A stretch of DNA of 64,000 nucleotides. Origin: Hydrogenophaga sp. (GTDB lineage: Bacteria > Pseudomonadota > Gammaproteobacteria > Burkholderiales > Burkholderiaceae_C). Within the stretch, counting starts at the first letter, position 1, and each line of letters starts with the position of its first letter. Location of the stretch: positions 84,544-148,543 of the forward strand of contig NZ_JAUSCF010000012.1 of NCBI RefSeq assembly GCF_030651625.1. The letters run 5' to 3'. Shown here in pieces: positions 42,433 to 49,373 of the stretch. A model generated the notes under the pieces. The model had not been told where the DNA came from and made no database searches. It was given only the letters and a program-made list of their open reading frames with translations. Made by a program: the position numbers and the translations under genes.

Positions 42433-42696
42433 TCAGCCTTGCGTGCCCTGGGCGGCGGCCTTGGCGGCTGCTTCCGCAGCAGCAGCATCGGCGGCGGCTT
42501 TGTCTGCCGCTTCCTTCTCCGCTGCTACCCGTTCGGCTGCGTCCTTGTCCGTGGGTGCCCTGCGGGCCACGGGCTCGATGGCACCGGCCTTGAGCAGCGG
42601 CGCCGCCTGGTCTGCGGAGAGGTCGATGACCTCGCCGGCCGGCACCCGCTTTTTCGCGTCGAGCTTGACGCGCATGGTGGTGATGAACTTTGCCAT
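42433..42696 (-). CDS. Small alanine-rich connector-region protein
   Basis: An 87-residue protein. The first 50 residues (MAKFITTMRVKLDAKKRVPA, then GEVIDLSADQAAPLLKAGAI) form a compact domain seen in small phage structural proteins; the rest is a charged, alanine-rich helix (EKEAADKAAADAAAAEAAAK). It lies between capsid and head-tail joiner genes, where lambda has gpFI. Function is inferred from position. Confidence 0.7.
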   Translation of the reverse strand: MAKFITTMRVKLDAKKRVPAGEVIDLSADQAAPLLKAGAIEPVARRAPTDKDAAERVAAEKEAADKAAADAAAAEAAAKAAAQGTQG

Positions 42697-42698
42697 GA

Positions 42699-43637
42699 TC
42701 AGGCCACCGCTGCCTTGAAGATAAAGCCAGCCGAAGCGCCGGCCAGCACGGGCTTGCGCGCATCGGCGACAGGGTTCACCCAGCTGTTGGCGTTGCGGTC
42801 GTCGTAACCCTCTTCCACCACCGGGCGACCGCTAAGCTGGTAGGTGTAGCCATAGTTCGGACTGCCCATTTCAGCCAGGCTGGCGGGGGTGGTGTAGGCC
42901 AAGATGGCATCTTTGCCCCACACGTCCTGGAACACAGCGCCGTCGTGGTAAGTGGCTTGCCCCTCAACCACCTGTTCCAGCTCGAACAGTGCCTGCAGCT
43001 GGGCAATGCTGGCCGGCGGGCGGTCTGCAGCGGTGCTCAGGCGAGCGAGGATCTTCGGGTGGTTGCGAAGCGCGGTGAGAACCTTGGGGCCCAAGGTCAT
43101 CACGTTGGGACGCTCGCCGATCTGCTGGCGAATGGCTTCCTTGGCATCCATCACGTCAGCGATGGGGTCGCTGTCAACGTGAGACCACTGGCCGGTACTG
43201 GACAGCGTTTCTTTGTTGTTCGCGCCGTAGTTGTCCGCGTTGCGTGCCAGCACGCTGGCCTGGTACTCACGCTCCAGCGCCATCACGTTCTGCACCTTGC
43301 GGATGCTCATGGCGATGAGGTCGATGCCAGGGACGGCCGCGGCCTCTTCCTGGATCTCGTAAGGCGTCATCGCTTCAAGGCGGTAGTCCACCAGAGAAAA
43401 ATCTGCACCTGCGTAACCGAACTGCACGCGCTTGGTGTTGGTGCCAGGGGCGCGCACGGTGGACACGAGTTTGAAGTCATCAGGGCCAAAGGTGATGATC
43501 TTGCCGCCACGGGACGTGACCGTCACGATGGGGAAAAGGATGCTGGCGATCGCGGCCTTGGGGCTGCGGTAGCCGCGCGCGACCTCGCTGAGGATGGGGT
43601 CGACGGCACGAGCCTGGCCGGGGGTCATTTGGTTCAT
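42699..43637 (-). CDS. Major capsid protein
   Basis: A 312-residue protein. It follows the protease/scaffold and decoration genes, the standard place for the capsid gene. SPKAAIASILFPIVTVTSRG, GPDDFKLVSTVRAPG and a long helix (IRKVQNVMALEREYQASVLA) followed by a domain with RPNVMTLGPKVLTALRNHPK are typical of HK97-fold capsid proteins of lambda-like siphoviruses. No obvious N-terminal delta domain is present, consistent with a separate scaffold. Confidence 0.85.
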   Translation of the reverse strand: MNQMTPGQARAVDPILSEVARGYRSPKAAIASILFPIVTVTSRGGKIITFGPDDFKLVSTVRAPGTNTKRVQFGYAGADFSLVDYRLEAMTPYEIQEEAAAVPGIDLIAMSIRKVQNVMALEREYQASVLARNADNYGANNKETLSSTGQWSHVDSDPIADVMDAKEAIRQQIGERPNVMTLGPKVLTALRNHPKILARLSTAADRPPASIAQLQALFELEQVVEGQATYHDGAVFQDVWGKDAILAYTTPASLAEMGSPNYGYTYQLSGRPVVEEGYDDRNANSWVNPVADARKPVLAGASAGFIFKAAVA

Positions 43638-43681
43638 GTTGGGTTCTCCGTTCGGTTGTGAGGTTCAGGGGCGGGCGGCGG

Positions 43682-44050
43682 TCAGGCGGCGGTCACCAGA
43701 AGGCCGGAGCTGGGCACCAGCAGCACTTCGACCAACTGGCCGTCTGCGGTGGCAGCTTCCAAGGAGCGAGCCACAGCGTGCTTGTCGCCGTCTGCGTCGT
43801 GAGCGATCAGCTTGCCGTTGGTGCCCACCATGAGTGGCACATCCTTCGAAAAGGCGGCGCCAGCGGTGACGATGGCGGTGCCCTGCACATCGACAGGGGT
43901 GGGGTCTCCGATGGCCGCGTCGGTGCGGGTGATGCCGAAGGCAAGACCGCCCGCAGCGGGGTAGGCGCCGGCCTGGTTGACGGCGCGAGCGTTTTCCAGC
44001 GCGGCCGTGGCAATGACGGTGAGCGCCAGGGTGGAGATGGAGGGGTTCAT
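43682..44050 (-). CDS. Head decoration protein (DUF2190-like)
   Basis: A 122-residue beta-rich protein. LENARAVNQAGAYPAAGGLAFGITRTDA, then GTAIVTAGAAFSKDVPLMVG and DGDKHAVARSLEAATADGQLVEVLL follow the DUF2190/capsid cement pattern. It lies between the protease/scaffold and the capsid genes, as gpD does in lambda. It should bind the outside of the mature capsid and stabilise it. Confidence 0.75.
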   Translation of the reverse strand: MNPSISTLALTVIATAALENARAVNQAGAYPAAGGLAFGITRTDAAIGDPTPVDVQGTAIVTAGAAFSKDVPLMVGTNGKLIAHDADGDKHAVARSLEAATADGQLVEVLLVPSSGLLVTAA

Positions 44051-44084
44051 GTGCGTGACTCCTAAAGTTGATGTTCAGTGGGGA

Positions 44085-44483
44085 TCAGGCGGCGAAGCCC
44101 AGCTTCTTCATCGCGGTGATGAAGTCGACCTTGTGTTCAGCGGCGTAGGCTTTCGCTTCCGCTACCTGTTGCGTCTTGGTCTTCGCCTGGTCGCTGGGGG
44201 CGACGCTGGTCTTGGCGGGCGCGGGTGCGTCGCTCTCAACAAAGGCCTTGCCTGCAGCTTCCTGCTGGGCGCGCTCGGCGGCCAGCACGACCATCGCGGC
44301 TTCCGGGCCGGTGGTCTTGCCGTCGGCGGCGAGCTTCTCGATCAGGGCTTCGTGGCCTTTCATCGACTGGGCTCGCACAGCGGCGACGCGCTCTTGTTCG
44401 ACTTTGGCACCGGCGGCGCGGGCTTCGGCCTGGATGGTGGTGAGCAGTTCTGGGTGCTGCTCCGCCAGGGTCTTCATATCCAT
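44085..44483 (-). CDS. Nested in-frame scaffold protein (internal start)
   Basis: ATG 44483 lies inside the protease gene, in frame, with AAAGGA 8 nt upstream, and would give 132 residues (MDMKTLAEQHPELLTTIQAE...). This mirrors lambda Nu3, made from an internal start of gene C. The product is helical and charged, as expected for a scaffold that is later removed. Separate expression is inferred from the ribosome site and the family precedent. Confidence 0.65.
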   Translation of the reverse strand: MDMKTLAEQHPELLTTIQAEARAAGAKVEQERVAAVRAQSMKGHEALIEKLAADGKTTGPEAAMVVLAAERAQQEAAGKAFVESDAPAPAKTSVAPSDQAKTKTQQVAEAKAYAAEHKVDFITAMKKLGFAA

Positions 44484-45455
44484 GGTGGTTTCCTTTGAGG
44501 GTGGGTTTGCGGGAGGGTCGAGCAGCACCGGCTCGGGTTGCGGGTCGCCTTCAGTCCGCGCACCGGCGGGCTTTCGGGCAGGGGCAGATGCCGCCACCTT
44601 CGCCTTGCGGCGGGTGGCGAACTCTGAGGGGTTGGCCGCCATGCGATCGACGACCTGGTCAACGGTGGCAAAGCCATCCAGCAGACCAGCGTCGACCGCC
44701 TGCTGGCCGATGAAGACGCGGCCATCGGCCATGTGTTGCAGCACCTCTTCAGAAGTCACGCTGCGGTTCTGTGCCACGGCATCCACAAACACGCTGTAGA
44801 TGTGGTCGACCATCTGCTGCAGGTAGGCGGTGGCCTCTTCGTCCAGTGGTTTGGCGCTGGTGGCCATGCGCTTGTAGCGGCCGGCCGTGATTTCGGTGGT
44901 CTGGCCGTTGCTGGCGTTCGGCGTGTAGTTGTGGGTCATCACCACGCCGATGGAGCCCACCTGAACCGTGGTGCCGCTGCCAAACACCGCGTTTCCGGCA
45001 GAGCCCAGCCAGTAAGCGCCACTCGCCATGACGCCGTCGGTAACCGTGACGATGGGCTTGACGGCGGCCAGCTCCCGGATGGTTTCCGACAGCTCGGGCA
45101 CGCCCAAGGCGCTGCCACCGCCACTATCAACCTGCAGGATCAGGCCGCGCACGCGTGGATCTGCCACAGCGCTTTCCACCTGCTTGACGAGCAGCTGGGT
45201 GCTGACGCCTCCGCTGATTCGCATGAACAGGTTCGCCTTGGGGGCCAGCACACCCTCGATGGACAGCACAGCGACCCCGCCTTCGCGGATGCGGTATTCC
45301 TGCTGCTCGCTGGCGAGGGGGCGGCCCAGGCGGGCCTCCAGTGCGGGAAGGTCGATCTTTTCGCCGCGCAGGTGCGTGTCGTAGATCGACTGGATTTCCA
45401 GCAGGCGATCGGGCTGAATGGCCCAGGCGCCGCGAAGCAAGTCGATGAGAGTCAT
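44085..45455 (-). CDS. S49 (SppA-like) prohead protease with C-terminal scaffold
   Basis: A 456-residue protein. Residues about 55-260 are an S49/ClpP-fold protease: VDSGGGSALGVPEL, then GVMASGAYWLGSAG with Ser145, VQVGSIGV and AGRYKRMATS with Lys195 as the likely Ser-Lys dyad. A Pro/Ala-rich linker leads to a helical C-terminal scaffold part (325-456). This is the lambda gpC/Nu3 design: the protease matures the prohead and the scaffold shapes it. An internal start for the scaffold alone is present. Confidence 0.88.
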   Translation of the reverse strand: MTLIDLLRGAWAIQPDRLLEIQSIYDTHLRGEKIDLPALEARLGRPLASEQQEYRIREGGVAVLSIEGVLAPKANLFMRISGGVSTQLLVKQVESAVADPRVRGLILQVDSGGGSALGVPELSETIRELAAVKPIVTVTDGVMASGAYWLGSAGNAVFGSGTTVQVGSIGVVMTHNYTPNASNGQTTEITAGRYKRMATSAKPLDEEATAYLQQMVDHIYSVFVDAVAQNRSVTSEEVLQHMADGRVFIGQQAVDAGLLDGFATVDQVVDRMAANPSEFATRRKAKVAASAPARKPAGARTEGDPQPEPVLLDPPANPPSKETTMDMKTLAEQHPELLTTIQAEARAAGAKVEQERVAAVRAQSMKGHEALIEKLAADGKTTGPEAAMVVLAAERAQQEAAGKAFVESDAPAPAKTSVAPSDQAKTKTQQVAEAKAYAAEHKVDFITAMKKLGFAA

Positions 45456-45466
45456 GGTGTCCGGTC

Positions 45467-47095
45467 CTATCGTGTGGGCGACGGCGCGCTGGAGCGCTCG
45501 CTGTCTTCTTGCGGCGCAGGTGCGCCGGCCTTGGGGACGGGGAGCAGGTTGTTTTTGGACAAGCGCAGGTGTTCAGCCAGCTTCTGGTCGAACGTCTCGT
45601 TCCAGTCGGTTCCGCCCAGCTCCCATTCCGCACGCTCGCGGGTCATCAGGCGAGCGTCGATGGCGGCGGTGTAGGCGGCGACCTCGTCTTTCGGGTTGAT
45701 GCTGCCCATGCTGTCGCCCGGCCAGGCCGCGCGGGTGTAGGCCCACCGCAGCAAGGGGTCGGAAAAGAAACCGGGCGCCTTCACACGCCCCAGGTACACC
45801 GCCTCTGCCAGCCAGGTCTCCACGATGGGCTGGCAGAAGGTGAGGCCGGTCCAGAACCGTTCGCCACGGAAGTAGACCCATGCGTCCAGCAGCGCGGCCT
45901 TGCTGGCGCTGTACGAGCTGTTGAACTGCTTGGTCAGCAGCTCGACGGGGATGCCCAGGCCCATGCCGATCAGCCGCAGCATGCCGACGATGAAGGCGTC
46001 GGCGTTGGGGTTCGGGCGCTTGGGGTCGGCAAACGAGGCTTTTTCGCCTTTGGCCAGGCCAATCACGGCACCCATGCCCAGACCGATTTCGTCCGATCCG
46101 CCAGCCGGGGCGGCACCGCCCTGCCCGTCCGCACCAAATACCGGGGCGGCATTGCCGTTCTCCGTCTCGATCAGCACCGTGAAGAAGGCGTTCAACACGG
46201 CTGCGTTGACTTCGGCTTCCGTGAAGCGGCCGATCTGTTTGATGAAGTCGATCACCGGGGCCAGATAGGGCACGCCACGAGGCTGGCCGGGCCGCAGCTT
46301 TTTGTAGTGGTGCAGCAAGCGGCGGCGGCCACTGTCACCGGTGAAGTTCACCCACTCACCGGCGTACATGCTGCCGGCCTTGGCGCCCGTGTATCCACCG
46401 CCTGGGTGGCGGTCATAGATGTGCGCAGCCAGTGGGCGACCGCCTGGGCCGAAGCGGATGCCACCCGCAATCGCTTCGGTGTCCATCTGGCCCATGGGGT
46501 TGCCAATCTGGTCGGCCTCGATCAGCTGAAAGCGCAGCGCATACGGATACATTCGGGTGCGCTCGGCCACTGGCAGCAGGGTGAAGATGTCGCCGCTTTC
46601 CTTTGTGCCGCGCACCACCGTGCCCTGTGCTTCGTAGAAGTTCTGCTCCCCCGTGAAGTCGCAGGCCTGCGCATCGTCTGCCCACATGCTGTATTCAGCC
46701 TGGGTGGTGGCCTTCCACTCGGCCACTTGGTCAGCACTCCAGCCCAGTGCCCTGGCATTGGGCGATGCGACGAAGGCCAGGCCGGTGCCAACGATGCGAT
46801 CCACGTTGGTCTGAATGACGCCGGCCGCAATGGGGTTGGTCCGCACCAGCTCGCGCGACGCCCCGCGCTGTGTGCCCAGCTGGGGGAGCGTGTCACGGCC
46901 AGCGCTGCGCGCGAAAGGCCACCACCACCGCGTGCCGGCGCCGCTACCACTGGTGCCACCACCAGGGCCGGGCGTGCCGGAGCCACCAGACGCGGAAATG
47001 GACATGAGGGCGTCCACACGGGCGCGGGCCTGCAGGCGGCCAACCACCCGCTGCGGATCAATGGGCAGAAGCGCCTTGTCGATGAGGTTCAACAT
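45467..47095 (-). CDS. Portal protein (lambda gpB family)
   Basis: A 542-residue protein. After a Gly-rich N-terminal linker, RELVRTNPIAAGVIQTNVDRIVGTGL starts the portal core; QAEYSMWADDAQACDFTGEQNFYEAQ, RFQLIEADQIGNP and RGVPYLAPVIDFIKQIGRFTEAEVNAAVLNAF follow as in lambda-type portals, ending with TKQFNSSYSASKAALLDAW. It forms the DNA channel at one vertex of the head. The stop lies 12 bp before the protease gene. Confidence 0.92.
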   Translation of the reverse strand: MLNLIDKALLPIDPQRVVGRLQARARVDALMSISASGGSGTPGPGGGTSGSGAGTRWWWPFARSAGRDTLPQLGTQRGASRELVRTNPIAAGVIQTNVDRIVGTGLAFVASPNARALGWSADQVAEWKATTQAEYSMWADDAQACDFTGEQNFYEAQGTVVRGTKESGDIFTLLPVAERTRMYPYALRFQLIEADQIGNPMGQMDTEAIAGGIRFGPGGRPLAAHIYDRHPGGGYTGAKAGSMYAGEWVNFTGDSGRRRLLHHYKKLRPGQPRGVPYLAPVIDFIKQIGRFTEAEVNAAVLNAFFTVLIETENGNAAPVFGADGQGGAAPAGGSDEIGLGMGAVIGLAKGEKASFADPKRPNPNADAFIVGMLRLIGMGLGIPVELLTKQFNSSYSASKAALLDAWVYFRGERFWTGLTFCQPIVETWLAEAVYLGRVKAPGFFSDPLLRWAYTRAAWPGDSMGSINPKDEVAAYTAAIDARLMTRERAEWELGGTDWNETFDQKLAEHLRLSKNNLLPVPKAGAPAPQEDSERSSAPSPTR

Positions 47096-47110
47096 GTGCG
47101 TGTGAACCTC

Positions 47111-47347
47111 TTAGCCACGGGGGCGCAGGTAGCGAATGCGGCGGGCACCACGGTTCGCGGGGTTGTCGGGCACCGTGGCGATCAGGTTGTTGATCTTCTC
47201 GATCTCATCCCGCACATCGGCCAGATCTGCGCGGCGGTTGCGGCGTGCGGTGCCCCCCTGGCCGATGGTGTATTCCTGGCTCTGCAGGATCTTCTGCTCG
47301 GCGGCCAGGTAGTTGGCCAGGCGGGCCACAAGTTCGGCGTAGGTCAT
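47111..47347 (-). CDS. gpW-like head-tail connector
   Basis: A 78-residue protein: MTYAELVARLANYLAAEQKI, then EYTIGQGGTARRNRRADLADVRDEIEKIN and a basic tail (RRIRYLRPRG). Size, order (just before portal) and the pattern of a helix, a short hairpin and a second helix resemble lambda gpW and DUF6148 proteins. It probably closes the head and prepares tail joining. It overlaps the upstream gene by 4 nt. Confidence 0.75.
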   Translation of the reverse strand: MTYAELVARLANYLAAEQKILQSQEYTIGQGGTARRNRRADLADVRDEIEKINNLIATVPDNPANRGARRIRYLRPRG

Positions 47348-48072
47348 GCGCGGCGGCTCAACAAGTCGTTGACGGCTCGGTCAAGTTCGGCCGGGAATAT
47401 GCGCTCCGTTGCCCGCTGATTCACGCCGGTGAAGTCAAGCCGCGAGGTGTAGGTGGGCTGCTTGGTGAAGATCAGCAGCGGCATCACCACGGGCCCGCTG
47501 CGCTGCGCAATGCCACGAACGCGAGCGCCAGGCTTGCCAAACAGGAAATAGCCGCGTGGGTTGGCGGCCTTGCTGTCTTTCGTGCGCTTGGCCTTGCGCG
47601 CGGCGCCCGACTTTGCCCAGGCATTCACCGATCGCAGCAGCGCTGCAGGTATGTTCCCGTTCGCGTCGAGTTCGATCTGCCGGCCCGGCATGACACGCTC
47701 ACCCGCACCCAGCAGCCCGGCGTAGCGCAACGCACGCTCGAAGCGCTTTTCACCGCGTGAGCCGCCTTCAACTCCGGGCAGCAGGAAGTTTTCCGGCTTG
47801 TTGCCGCCGCCTGCATCGTCCTTCACCCAGATGCTGGCGCTCAAGGTCTGGCGCGTCGCGGCCTGAATGCGCAGGCTGTTGAGCGTGTACCGGGTGGGGC
47901 GGTCAAACACGCGCCGCATTTCGTCCGGCAGATCGGTCTTTGCGATGGCGCTGGCCGTGCGAGTGAGCGCAGTGCTGGCCGCATAGGGCAAGACACGGGC
48001 AGGAATGTCCCGCATGCTGCGAATGGCGTCCGCTAGCCCGTTTCGTGGGCCGCGTGAAGAGATTACGAGCAT
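47344..48072 (-). CDS. Phage head-tail/minor tail region protein (gpZ-like)
   Basis: About 242 residues from ATG 48072; a longer frame starts at 48111 through a hairpin sequence and is less likely. LPYAASTALTRTASAIAKTD and FDRPTRYTLNSLRIQAATRQTLSASIWVKDD are motifs I associate with prophage minor tail protein Z-like families, but here the gene lies among head genes. Basic central region (RKAKRTKDSKAANPRG). Function unsure. The start has no clear ribosome site. Confidence 0.6.
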   Translation of the reverse strand: MLVISSRGPRNGLADAIRSMRDIPARVLPYAASTALTRTASAIAKTDLPDEMRRVFDRPTRYTLNSLRIQAATRQTLSASIWVKDDAGGGNKPENFLLPGVEGGSRGEKRFERALRYAGLLGAGERVMPGRQIELDANGNIPAALLRSVNAWAKSGAARKAKRTKDSKAANPRGYFLFGKPGARVRGIAQRSGPVVMPLLIFTKQPTYTSRLDFTGVNQRATERIFPAELDRAVNDLLSRRA

Positions 48073-48098
48073 GTGGTGGAGGTGGTTTTCCCAAAGCA

Positions 48099-48129
48099 AA
48101 GGCCCCGGCACTTTCGTGCGCGGGGCCTT
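48099..48129 (-). terminator. Hairpin, probable terminator or transcript processing site
   Basis: GGCCCCG-GCAC-TTTC-GTGC-G-CGGGGCC forms an 11-bp stem with one bulged G and a 4-nt loop. On the minus strand it is followed by TTTGCTTTGG, a weak U-tract. It lies in a 247-bp non-coding gap inside the minus-strand late region. Confidence 0.6.
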
Positions 48130-48259
48130 CTGTTCACAGTGGTTGCTGTGGTTTGTGCGGTGGGATTACATGGTGGTTTGTGTGGGTGGCGGACTTTTCA
48201 GACCTAGATGAATTGGTGCCTATTTTGGGCCTTTGTGTAACCTGCTTTCAAGCGGTTTG

Positions 48260-48281
48260 TTGTCACCTCTGGAGGTGACAA
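48260..48281. promoter_or_regulatory. 22-bp palindrome, possible operator
   Basis: TTGTCACCTC-TG-GAGGTGACAA: 10-bp perfect arms with 2 nt between. It is in the non-coding gap before the portal-region genes. On the minus strand, TTGAAA (48252-48247) followed 18 nt later by CAAAAT could be a promoter just downstream of it. A regulator-binding site is plausible; no partner is known. Confidence 0.45.
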
Positions 48282-48319
48282 AAACGGCATTGACGAAACC
48301 GCCCCTTGCGTTGTATGGA

Positions 48320-48832
48320 TCAGTTTTGCGGCGCGGGCTCGGCACGGGCAAGCCGGTCGCGCTCGGCCTGCAGCTCGCCCAGTTGGTAGCCCAGCGAGCG
48401 TTCGCCGCGTTCGCAGTCAAGCGAGAGCTGCACTATCTCTGCCGCTTTCTGCGCTGCATGCGTCTTGCCGTACAGGTTTTGCAGATAGGCGTACTGGCTG
48501 GCCTCCAGATCGCGACGCTTTCTCGCGCAGTCGCTAAGGTGCTGCGTCAGTGCACCGCGAGCACGCGGTATCAACAGCGCGTCCAGCTCGATGACGCGTC
48601 GCGCCTGGGCACTGGCGGCCACTGACGCATTGATGCGCTCCACTTCGGCCTTTGCTGTGGCGGGCTGCACGGTGGTGCTGCCACTGGCTGGTCTCACTTC
48701 GATGGCGCCACCTTTGCCTGCGCAAGGTGCGTCCTGGAAAGTTACCTTGCCGTCTGGCCCGGTGCACTTGTTGACGGCCACGGCCTGCGACGCGGCCACG
48801 GCCAGCAGCATGGAAAACGCAATCTTCAGCAT
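48320..48832 (-). CDS. Exported DUF4124-domain protein
   Basis: A 170-residue protein with a signal peptide (MLKIAFSMLLAVAASQAVAV) and then KCTGPDGKVTFQDAPCAGKG, the DUF4124 motif common in betaproteobacterial envelope proteins. The rest is helical and charged with Cys residues in SDCARKR and SLDCERGER. AAGGAGA precedes ATG 48832. Its location between head genes and the HTH protein is unusual, so it may be a late-added (moron) gene; role unknown. Confidence 0.7.
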   Translation of the reverse strand: MLKIAFSMLLAVAASQAVAVNKCTGPDGKVTFQDAPCAGKGGAIEVRPASGSTTVQPATAKAEVERINASVAASAQARRVIELDALLIPRARGALTQHLSDCARKRRDLEASQYAYLQNLYGKTHAAQKAAEIVQLSLDCERGERSLGYQLGELQAERDRLARAEPAPQN

Positions 48833-48866
48833 GTAGTGATCTCCTTCCAGTGATTGTGTGCCTGCG

Positions 48867-49373
48867 TCACTGTTCGGAGTCAACCACCCGAAGGGGGAAG
48901 CGGTGCGGCAAAGTTGCCAAGACCGCGTTATTTTCTTGTTCGATCTGGTTGGCCGCAGCGATCACGCGGTGGCTGAATGCGCGCAACAGGCGGTAGAAGT
49001 GGTTCCGGCTGATGCCCAGCGCTTCGGCGGCGGTCTTGATGTAGGCGGTGCGCTCACCGTAGTAGAGCCAGAACACCCGCGTATCCAGCGCGTCGCGCGG
49101 CTGCCCGATGATGGCCAGGTGCAGGGCCGCCAGGCGCGCATTGCATGGGGCATCCGGGCCACCCACGTGGCGCATGGGCCTGCTCTTGCCGCTCAACTTG
49201 CCCAGCAAGCTGCCACCGACAGGCGCGGGGCCGAAGTATCGCCTGGTGCGGCACCAGTAAGACCACTCCTCAAAAATCAGCTTCAGATCCTCGTCACCGG
49301 GCTGATCGTCAACGGCCTCGTCGTCGGTTTCGAGGGGTGCAGGTGCCGCAAGACGGGCGGGTGGCGTGTTCAT
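48867..49373 (-). CDS. Helix-turn-helix protein, possible late regulator
   Basis: A 168-residue protein. Its C-terminal half reads RVFWLYYGERTAYIKTAAEALGISRNHFYRLLRAFSHRVIAAANQ, a sigma-like or ArpU/RinA-like helix-turn-helix of phage late regulators. The N-terminal part is acidic, then contains WCRTRRYFGPAPVGG. Its ATG overlaps the terminase stop by 4 nt and GAGG precedes it. Control of late genes is inferred from the fold; a packaging role is also possible. Confidence 0.6.
   Translation of the reverse strand: MNTPPARLAAPAPLETDDEAVDDQPGDEDLKLIFEEWSYWCRTRRYFGPAPVGGSLLGKLSGKSRPMRHVGGPDAPCNARLAALHLAIIGQPRDALDTRVFWLYYGERTAYIKTAAEALGISRNHFYRLLRAFSHRVIAAANQIEQENNAVLATLPHRFPLRVVDSEQ

Noticed and set aside
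45509..47419. 636-codon plus-strand frame opposite the portal gene
   Set aside because: Shadow of the portal reading frame; no ribosome site or domain.
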